NCBI GenBank assembly: GCA_002307315.1
Contig: DBTZ01000055.1
Location: 9,011-24,619, forward strand
DNA length: 15,609 bases
Reading direction: 5' to 3'
From: Alphaproteobacteria bacterium UBA1303
GTDB taxonomy: Bacteria; Pseudomonadota; Alphaproteobacteria; Micropepsales; Micropepsaceae
Shown here: positions 1 through 6,232 of the stretch, one piece after another
Layout of the letters: every line of letters starts with the position of its first letter
How positions within the stretch are numbered: position 1 is the first letter of the stretch
Made by a program: the position numbers and the translations under genes
Notes under the pieces: generated by a model
What the model saw: the letters and a program-made list of their open reading frames with translations, nothing else
Database searches by the model: none
What the model was told of the DNA's origin: nothing

Positions 1-1427
<1,427 letters not shown>

Positions 1428-1440
1428 CCGGTTGTGCCGA

Positions 1441-2277
1441 TTATTTGATGTGGTTCAGCAGCCGCGAAACGCGAAATTCGGCGATCCAACCGAAGATGGT
1501 TTCGGCGTTGAGGAAATCGACCGAACCGATCACCACAAAAGCGCGTCCGACCAGGTTGCCGACGGGGACGTAATGACCGAACCCGCCTTGATAGTCCTCG
1601 GCGCGGCTATCGGTGGAATCGTCGCGGTTGTCGCCCATCATGAACACATGGCCGGGCGGCACGACGAATTCGGCGGTATTGTCGAGCGGTCCGTCCCATT
1701 GCCATTTGAAGACCGTATGCTCCTTGCCGTTCGGCAATGTTTCGATGAAGCGCGGCACGTCGCGATAGCGGCCGGGTATGAAGCCGTTGCGCCCTTCCTG
1801 CACCTCGCCGGTACCGGCCTCGCGCAAGGGGAGTTCGCGGCCGTTGATCCATAAGCGGCCGTTTTTCATCCGAAGGCGATCGCCGGGCATGCCGATCACC
1901 CGTTTGACGAAATTGACGTTGTTCTCATTGGGCACCCGGAACACCGCCACGTCGCCGCGCTCCGGCATGCGGCCAAGAAAATGGTGGGCCGTGTTGGGGC
2001 CCCAGCCATAGGGGATGGAGAACGAATTGTAGCCATAGGCGAATTTCGTCGCCAGCACGGCATCGCCGATCGCCAGCGTCGGCTGCATCGAACCGGACGG
2101 TACGTAAAACGGCTGCACCACGATGGTGACGAAAACAAGCACCGTCAGCACGCTGTAAAGCGGCTCTTTCAGCCAATCCCAAGCGGCCTTGACCTTGGGG
2201 TGGGCGGCAAAATCCGCCAGCGGCTTCAAGACCGGCGCCAGTGCGTCCGCAAGTTTTTTCGGAAGTTTCGTCTTCAT
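1441..2277 (-). CDS. lepB: Signal peptidase I
   Basis: Membrane serine protease of the S26 family that cleaves Sec and Tat signal peptides on the periplasmic face of the inner membrane. The 278-residue product has a cytoplasmic basic N terminus, one membrane segment at about residues 40-57, then the catalytic Ser63 in VPSGSMQPTL, the general-base Lys125 in FVKRVIGMPGD, and the late MMGDNRDDSTDSR box. A single membrane segment and this length suit alphaproteobacterial LepB. The ATG at 2277 is preceded by GGAGAGG at 7 bases or less, a good ribosome site. It is divergent from queF across about 190 bases and convergent with pyrG. The usual alphaproteobacterial neighbours rnc and era are not next to it here. 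Likely substrates encoded in this window include the FKBP, PDZ and deacetylase proteins. Confidence 0.97.
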   Translation of the reverse strand: MKTKLPKKLADALAPVLKPLADFAAHPKVKAAWDWLKEPLYSVLTVLVFVTIVVQPFYVPSGSMQPTLAIGDAVLATKFAYGYNSFSIPYGWGPNTAHHFLGRMPERGDVAVFRVPNENNVNFVKRVIGMPGDRLRMKNGRLWINGRELPLREAGTGEVQEGRNGFIPGRYRDVPRFIETLPNGKEHTVFKWQWDGPLDNTAEFVVPPGHVFMMGDNRDDSTDSRAEDYQGGFGHYVPVGNLVGRAFVVIGSVDFLNAETIFGWIAEFRVSRLLNHIK

Positions 2278-2308
2278 GCCACCTCTCCGGGATGTGCCGC
2301 AGGCCGGG

Positions 2309-2338
2309 ATTCTATGAGTATTTACAGCTTTCTACCAA
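2309..2338 (-). promoter_or_regulatory. Candidate sigma-70 promoter for lepB
   Basis: On the minus strand there is a -35 TTGGTA (2338-2333), an 18-base spacer, and a -10 TAGAAT (2314-2309, five of six consensus bases). Initiation would fall near 2302 and give a leader of about 25 bases containing the GGAGAGG site of lepB. The call rests on sequence match only. Confidence 0.4.
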
Positions 2339-2427
2339 GGCAACCGGTAACGCGGGGTTACTATCGCCCATCGCCGCCTCGTGCCGATTACCTACGCGCT
2401 GCGGCGTGCAGGCGCAAGCCACGGCTC

Positions 2428-2455
2428 TTGACCGGCGGCGAAGCGGTTGTACAAG
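2428..2455 (+). promoter_or_regulatory. Candidate sigma-70 promoter for queF
   Basis: TTGACC (2428-2433), a 16-base spacer and TACAAG (2450-2455) resemble -35 and -10 boxes. If used, transcription would begin near 2462, almost at the first ATG of queF, so the message would be leaderless or nearly so. The match is modest and the promoter could lie further upstream. Confidence 0.25.
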
Positions 2456-2468
2456 CAGGACGATGCCG

Positions 2469-2921
2469 ATGCGAACCAAACTCAAGCAACTTGGCCATGC
2501 CAGCCGTCTGCCGTCTTCGCCGGAGGAGGCGGTACTGGAGGCGGTGCCCAATCCGCATAAGGGCAGCGACTACATCGTGCGCTTTACCGCGCCGGAGTTC
2601 ACCTGTCTGTGCCCGGTCACCGGCCAGCCGGACTTCGCGCATTTCGTCATCGACTATGCGCCGTCGGTTCGGATCGTCGAATCCAAATCGCTGAAATTGT
2701 TCTTGTCGTCGTTCCGCAATACCCGTGCCTTTCACGAAGACACCACGTTGGCGATCGGCAAGCGTCTCAACGCCGAGATCAAACCGAAATTTTTGCGCGT
2801 ATGCGGTTTTTGGTATCCGCGCGGCGGCATTCCGATCGATGTGTTCTGGCAGGTCGGGGCCCCGCCGAAAGGCGTTTATCTGCCCGATCCCGGCGTTCCG
2901 CCTTATCGCGGTCGCGGTTAG
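2469..2921 (+). CDS. queF: NADPH-dependent 7-cyano-7-deazaguanine (preQ0) reductase
   Basis: Reduces the nitrile of preQ0 to the amine of preQ1 with two NADPH, a cytoplasmic step of queuosine tRNA-modification synthesis. The 150-residue product is the short, single-domain (type II-like) form. It shows the catalytic Cys48 and Asp55 in FTCLCPVTGQPDFAH and the QueF signature ESKSLKLFLSSFRN starting at residue 71, followed by FHEDT. Two in-frame ATGs exist, at 2463 and 2469. I chose 2469 because AGGA at 2457-2460 lies 8 bases before it but only 2 before 2463, and because MRTKLKQLG matches the usual start of the family. No other queuosine gene is visible in the window. I saw no preQ1 riboswitch upstream. 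Confidence 0.95.
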   Translation: MRTKLKQLGHASRLPSSPEEAVLEAVPNPHKGSDYIVRFTAPEFTCLCPVTGQPDFAHFVIDYAPSVRIVESKSLKLFLSSFRNTRAFHEDTTLAIGKRLNAEIKPKFLRVCGFWYPRGGIPIDVFWQVGAPPKGVYLPDPGVPPYRGRG

Positions 2922-2976
2922 CGAAATCTCAATAAATCGCCGTTTTTTTTGCCTATAGTCGAGGCAGTAAGCTTAA

Positions 2977-3005
2977 TTGCTGTGCAACACTACGTTGATT
3001 AAATT
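2977..3005 (+). promoter_or_regulatory. Candidate promoter for the chemoreceptor-Cache gene
   Basis: Within an AT-rich spacer (2922-3089) TTGCTG (2977-2982) and TAAATT (3000-3005) are separated by 17 bases. A start near 3012 would give a leader of about 78 bases. An 8-T run at 2943-2950 precedes it, but I do not see a convincing stem in front of that run, so I do not call a queF terminator there. Confidence 0.3.
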
Positions 3006-3089
3006 GTGTATTTCGCGTCGCGCCAATACCCCGTTAATTTGTCCGTGTAAATATTATCCGCCGGAATAGCATCGGGGGATGCATCGCGT

Positions 3090-4094
3090 ATGCAGGAAGA
3101 CATCATCAAATTAACCGGAGAAGTCGAGCGGGTCACCGACGAGAAAATCGGTGAAATCGACAGTATTACCCACCAGACCAATCTCCTGGCCCTCAATGCC
3201 CGCATCGAAGCGGCGCGTGCCGGCGACGACGGCAAGGCCTTTGCCGTGGTGGCGCAGGAGATGGGCTGCGTCTCGAAGGATATCGGCCGGGTTTCCCAGG
3301 AATTGAAGCGGGCGATTGCCGCCAACATCTCGGTGATGGCCGAAATCGTCAACAAATTTCGCGGCGTGCGCTCGGCCGATCTGGCGCTCAATATCATCGA
3401 GATCATCGATCGCAATCTTTACGAACGCTCCTGCGACGTGCGTTGGTGGGCGACCGACAGCGCCGTCGTCGACGCGGCGGAAGATCCGTCCGAAGAGCGC
3501 TGTAATTACGCCATCTCCCGACTGGCGACGATTTTGCGTTCCTATACCGTCTATCTCGATTTGTGGATCTGCGATATCCGCGGCCGGGTGATCGCCAACG
3601 GCAATCCCGACAAGTACCCGAATGCGGTCGGTTGCGACGTATCGCGCGAAACTTGGTTCCAGGATTCGATGCGCATGCATTCGGGCGACGAATTCGCGGT
3701 CGCCGATATCAAAATCAATCCGGCGCTGAACGATTCCGCTGTGGCGAGCTACGCCACCGCCATCCGCAAAGGCGGCGAGACCGAAGGCGAGATCGTCGGC
3801 GTGCTCGGCATTTTCTTCGATTGGGCGCCGCAGGCCAGGACGGTGGTCACCGGGGTCGGGCTTGAGGAAGAAGAAAAGGCTGTGGCGCGGGTAATGATCC
3901 TCGATGCCAACTCGCGGGTCATTGCCGCCTCGAACGGCACCGGCATATTAAGCGAGAAATATCCGCTCGACCGTTCGAAAGGCGACCGCGGGTTCTATTT
4001 TACCGATGAAAAACTGATCGCCTATTCGCTCACCCCCGGTTACGAAACCTACAAGGGCCTCGGCTGGTACGGCGTGATCGAAAGTTGCAAATAA
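3090..4094 (+). CDS. Soluble chemoreceptor-tip protein with C-terminal Cache-like sensor domain
   Basis: A 334-residue cytoplasmic protein, with no membrane segment or signal peptide visible. Residues about 20-75 are the core of a methyl-accepting chemotaxis hairpin (SITHQTNLLALNARIEAAR, then GDDGKAFAVVAQEM), the part that binds CheA and CheW. After a short helical link, residues about 97-330 look like a Cache/PAS-type sensor: helical entry RNLYERSCDVRWWATD, then sheet segments YLDLWICDIRGRVIANG, FAVADIKINPA, VGVLGIFFDW and a second lobe from residue 266 (RVMILDANSRVIAASNG). The order is the reverse of normal receptors, which sense at the N terminus. HAMP and the long methylation helices are missing. 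ATG 3090 follows GGGGGA at 3074-3079. The frame is closed by a stop at 3048, so the N terminus cannot be much longer. I recall similar alphaproteobacterial proteins with slightly longer N termini, so mild 5' loss is possible. Confidence 0.8.
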   Translation: MQEDIIKLTGEVERVTDEKIGEIDSITHQTNLLALNARIEAARAGDDGKAFAVVAQEMGCVSKDIGRVSQELKRAIAANISVMAEIVNKFRGVRSADLALNIIEIIDRNLYERSCDVRWWATDSAVVDAAEDPSEERCNYAISRLATILRSYTVYLDLWICDIRGRVIANGNPDKYPNAVGCDVSRETWFQDSMRMHSGDEFAVADIKINPALNDSAVASYATAIRKGGETEGEIVGVLGIFFDWAPQARTVVTGVGLEEEEKAVARVMILDANSRVIAASNGTGILSEKYPLDRSKGDRGFYFTDEKLIAYSLTPGYETYKGLGWYGVIESCK

Positions 4095-4138
4095 AAGAAC
4101 TAAATAAGTCGATTCCCGCACAACGAATGCGGCAAAAG

Positions 4139-4168
4139 ATTACACATAATAAATATTAAACATATAAT
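4139..4168 (+). promoter_or_regulatory. Candidate promoter for the SpoIIAA-like gene
   Basis: The very AT-rich spacer 4095-4200 contains a perfect -10 TATAAT at 4163-4168, with ATTACA (4139-4144, four of six consensus bases) 18 bases upstream. Transcription would begin near 4175, which is after the upstream GTG at 4172 and so favours ATG 4202 as the start of the next gene. Confidence 0.5.
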
Positions 4169-4201
4169 ATTGTGAAATACCATCGCGATGGAACTTATAC
4201 C

Positions 4202-4654
4202 ATGCCGTTCGCCGCCAATTCATGGCCTCCGTTGTCGACATTGTCGGCGTTAAAGGGAAAATATCCGAACGCGGCCTTTTTCGTCGCGGAAGACACTCAT
4301 GCCAAGAACATCGCCTGTATCGAAAACGGGCGATGCATGTTGTTCTACGAAGGAGAAACGACGCCGCGGCAGAAAGTGGCGATCCTGGCCCAGATCAAAC
4401 AGGCGGGCTATACGGGCTTCGAAAACGGCGTCCTGATCGATTTCTCGCGGTTCACCGGGGTTATCGATTGGGAATACGCCAAGCGTCAGGAAAACATCGT
4501 GCCCGGATTTCCGCCGCCGCCCAAGATCGCCTATGTGGCGCACAACGAACAGGCGGCGATGACCGCCAAGGGTATCCTGAGTTTCAGCAAAAACGTCGAA
4601 TGGAAAGTCTGCCGCAACCTGGCCGAAGCCAGATGCTGGCTGGGTTGGGACTGA
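4202..4654 (+). CDS. SpoIIAA/STAS-like small protein of unknown function
   Basis: A 150-residue soluble protein. The C-terminal half has the pattern of the SpoIIAA-like (STAS/SEC14-type) family common in Proteobacteria: a strand ending GVLIDFSRFTGV (residues about 76-87), then KIAYVAHNEQAAM (108-120), then a strand and closing helix WKVCRNLAEARCWLGWD at the C terminus. The N-terminal strand ENGRCMLFYEGETT fits the same fold. Such domains act as small binding or anti-sigma-antagonist-like modules, but no specific function can be read here. ATG 4202 is preferred over the in-frame GTG 4172 because GGA lies 9 bases before it and the likely promoter overlaps the GTG region. It follows the chemoreceptor-Cache gene by 107 bases and may work with it. 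The sequence resemblance is from memory, so the family call is moderate. Confidence 0.65.
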   Translation: MPFAANSWPPLSTLSALKGKYPNAAFFVAEDTHAKNIACIENGRCMLFYEGETTPRQKVAILAQIKQAGYTGFENGVLIDFSRFTGVIDWEYAKRQENIVPGFPPPPKIAYVAHNEQAAMTAKGILSFSKNVEWKVCRNLAEARCWLGWD

Positions 4655-4656
4655 TA

Positions 4657-4689
4657 CGGACATGCATAGGTAATGACTATGCATGTCCG
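4657..4689. repeat. Perfect 13-bp inverted repeat, 7-base loop
   Basis: Arms 4657-4669 (CGGACATGCATAG) and 4677-4689 are exact reverse complements around GTAATGA. It starts two bases after the stop of the SpoIIAA-like gene. There is no T-run after it on either side, so it is not a standard intrinsic terminator. It is the first of four adjacent hairpins. Confidence 0.9.
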
Positions 4690-4690
4690 A

Positions 4691-4712
4691 GCGGCGGCCG
4701 ACCGGCCGCCGC
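4691..4712. repeat. GC-only inverted repeat, 9-10 bp arms
   Basis: GCGGCGGCC (4691-4699) is matched exactly by 4704-4712 with a GACC loop; counted tightly the arms are 10 bp with 2 bases between. Second of four adjacent hairpins. Confidence 0.85.
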
Positions 4713-4737
4713 GCCTTATGGCGCGAATAAGTCCGCG

Positions 4738-4753
4738 TGGCGTTTGAACGCCA
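4738..4753. repeat. Short inverted repeat, 6-7 bp arms
   Basis: TGGCGT (4738-4743) pairs with ACGCCA (4748-4753) around TTGA. Third of four adjacent hairpins, weaker than the others and possible by chance alone. Confidence 0.6.
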
Positions 4754-4755
4754 TA

Positions 4756-4785
4756 AAGCTGCATGGGGTCTTTCCCATGCAGCTT
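4756..4785 (-). terminator. Perfect 12-bp hairpin after tag, possible terminator
   Basis: Arms 4756-4767 (AAGCTGCATGGG) and 4774-4785 are exact reverse complements with a 6-base loop. It lies 10 bases past the tag stop codon on the minus strand. After the stem the minus strand reads only TATGG, so the U-tract is very short; it may end tag transcripts weakly or stabilise their 3' end. Confidence 0.5.
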
Positions 4786-4795
4786 GGCATGATCG

Positions 4796-5449
4796 TCATT
4801 CCCGCCCGCGGGCGCATTCGCTGTGACGGAAGCAGCCGACGAGGTGGTCGTTGACCATGCCGACCGCCTGAGCGAAGGCATAAACGATCACCGGCCCGCA
4901 AAAACTGAAGCCGTAGCGTTTCAATTCCTTGGCCAGAGCTTCGCTCATCGCCGTTTGGGCCGGGATCTGTTTGACGGATCTGAAGCGATTGATGCGCGGC
5001 ACGCCGTCGACATGTTTCCAGATCAGCTGCGAGAACCCGCCGGCTTCCTTTTCCTCGATGTCGAGCCACAGCCGGGCGCCCTTGATCGCCGCCTCGATCT
5101 TGGCGCGGCTGCGGACGATGCCTTCGTTTTTCAGCAGTCTGTTGACGTCGCGCGCGCCGTAGCGGGCAATTTTATCGGGATCGAAACCGTCGAAAGCGCG
5201 ACGAAAATTTTCGCGCTTGCGCAGAATGGTGATCCACGCCAGCCCGGCCTGGAACCCGTCGAGCACCAGTTTTTCGTAGAGCGCGCGGGAATCATACTCC
5301 GGCACGCCCCATTCGCGGTCGTGATAGGAAACGTAAAGCAAATCGTCGCCCGGCCAGGGGCAACGCTTTATTTTGTCCTCGGTCTTCGGGCGGAAGGCAG
5401 ACGTGGTGGCGGCCACGGGATACGACCTATGACCGCCGCCGGATGTCAC
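4796..5449 (-). CDS. tag: DNA-3-methyladenine glycosylase I
   Basis: Removes 3-methyladenine from alkylated DNA as the first step of base-excision repair. The 217-residue product has the structural zinc ligands Cys30 (RCPW), His43 (SYHDREWG), His202 and Cys206 (NDHLVGCF), and the body motif GFQAGLAWITILRKRENFR. Alignment by eye to E. coli Tag (Cys4, Tyr16, His17, Trp46) gives Cys30, Tyr42, His43 and Trp72. The base-contacting Glu38 of E. coli corresponds to Asp64 here, a conservative change. The GTG at 5449 overlaps the TGA of the upstream VOC gene in the four bases 5446-5449, so translation is probably coupled. This start gives an N-terminal extension of about 26 residues relative to E. coli; a later start cannot be excluded, though no ATG lies between it and RCPW. 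Confidence 0.95.
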   Translation of the reverse strand: MTSGGGHRSYPVAATTSAFRPKTEDKIKRCPWPGDDLLYVSYHDREWGVPEYDSRALYEKLVLDGFQAGLAWITILRKRENFRRAFDGFDPDKIARYGARDVNRLLKNEGIVRSRAKIEAAIKGARLWLDIEEKEAGGFSQLIWKHVDGVPRINRFRSVKQIPAQTAMSEALAKELKRYGFSFCGPVIVYAFAQAVGMVNDHLVGCFRHSECARGRE

Positions 5450-6006
5450 TTCTTTTTGCCTTTTTTACCCTTCTTACCCTTTTTCGCCGGTTTGGCCGCT
5501 TTCTTAGCCGGCTTCTTGGCGGACTTGGCAGCTTTCTTCGCGGGCGACTTGGCCGGGATGGCCTTTACTTTTTTGACCGTCTTCTTGGCCTTTTTCGCCG
5601 GTTTTTTTTTCTTGGCCGCGGGCTTGGCGGCAGGCTTGACCAGCATGGCTTCCAAGCGGTTGCCGTCCGGATCGATTACGAAGGCGGCATAGTAGTCCGG
5701 ACCGTAGTCGGGCCGGGGGCCGGGGGCGCCGTCGTCGGTGCCGCCCTTCGCCAGCGCCGCAGCATAAAAGGCCTCGATTGCCTCTTTGCTGGCGGCGGAA
5801 ATGGCGATGTGGGCGCCGTTGCCGTTGGTCAATTCCTGCTGACCGCGCGGCAGCTGAATCCACAGCGACGGGGAGCCCGCACCATAGGCGATGGCGTGGG
5901 GCAAAAATTCCATCACGCGCTTGTAGCCCAGTGCCGCCAAAACGGCATCGTAAAATTCGGCGGCGCGAGCGACATCGCGCACGCCGAGCGATACATGGTT
6001 CAACAT
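5446..6006 (-). CDS. VOC (glyoxalase-fold) protein with lysine/alanine-rich histone H1-like tail
   Basis: Residues 1-122 form one vicinal-oxygen-chelate module of the glyoxalase/bleomycin-resistance class: NHVSLGVRDVARAAEFYD at the start, GAHIAIS in the middle and the closing strand IDPDGNRLEAML. His4, His66 and Glu119 are at the usual metal-ligand positions. The substrate cannot be inferred. Residues 124-186 are entirely different: a 63-residue tail with 31 lysines, the rest nearly all Ala, Pro and Gly, with no acidic or aromatic residue and PAKK/AKKA repeats like histone H1, AlgP or the HupB tail. Such tails bind DNA or RNA in other proteins; binding here is inference. Plain VOC proteins of this type stop near residue 125. 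ATG 6006 has GAGGAG 10 bases upstream, inside a perfect hairpin. It overlaps tag by GTGA. The tail contains a run of nine A on the coding strand (5602-5610). Confidence 0.88.
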   Translation of the reverse strand: MLNHVSLGVRDVARAAEFYDAVLAALGYKRVMEFLPHAIAYGAGSPSLWIQLPRGQQELTNGNGAHIAISAASKEAIEAFYAAALAKGGTDDGAPGPRPDYGPDYYAAFVIDPDGNRLEAMLVKPAAKPAAKKKKPAKKAKKTVKKVKAIPAKSPAKKAAKSAKKPAKKAAKPAKKGKKGKKGKKK

Positions 6007-6015
6007 GGCGAATCA

Positions 6016-6035
6016 TCTCCTCAATGATGAGGAGA
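6016..6035 (-). promoter_or_regulatory. Hairpin sequestering the Shine-Dalgarno site of the VOC gene
   Basis: The minus-strand leader has 5' arm TCTCCTCA (6035-6028), a TCAT loop, and 3' arm TGAGGAGA (6023-6016), a perfect 8-bp stem. The 3' arm contains the whole GAGGAG ribosome site (6022-6017), which lies 10 bases before the ATG. Paired, it would block initiation; it could equally be a palindromic protein site in DNA. The pairing is seen; the regulatory role is inferred. Confidence 0.5.
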
Positions 6036-6163
6036 ACTCTGGACCGCGTGAAAGGTACGTCAAGAGAAAAGCCCGCGCCGGGACGCGTTCCATCCGTCTT
6101 CGCGAAAAAAACGATTCGGCCGCCAACGGGGCCTCGCCGGTTCCCGACCGGTCTTCCGTCGGT

Positions 6164-6192
6164 TTGGCAGTGCATTTCGAACACGATACGGT
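6164..6192 (+). promoter_or_regulatory. Candidate sigma-70 promoter for the dihydroorotase gene
   Basis: TTGGCA (6164-6169, five of six) and TACGGT (6187-6192, three of six) are 17 bases apart. A start near 6199 would leave a leader of about 33 bases before ATG 6233, which makes translation from the far-upstream ATG at 6005 unlikely. Confidence 0.4.
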
Positions 6193-6232
6193 AGACTTAA
6201 GGCATGCGAAACGCGACACACCGGTTTTCCAT

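Noticed and set aside
2278..2462. preQ1 riboswitch before queF
   Set aside because: No matching stem, loop and A-rich pseudoknot tail could be drawn near the gene.
2943..2950. 8-T run as queF terminator
   Set aside because: The sequence before it offers only a 4-bp pairing with a long loop.
4657..4785. CRISPR-like repeat array
   Set aside because: The four hairpins differ in sequence and have no regular spacers.
4823..5692. 289-codon plus-strand frame with a Phe/Leu/Ala-rich C terminus that looks membrane-like
   Set aside because: It is the complement of tag and the lysine tail; poly-Lys codons read backwards give Phe and Leu, which mimics membrane segments.
6005..6232. In-frame 76-codon extension of the dihydroorotase from ATG 6005
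   Set aside because: It has no ribosome site, is unlike dihydroorotase N termini, overlaps the VOC start and lies mostly upstream of the likely promoter.
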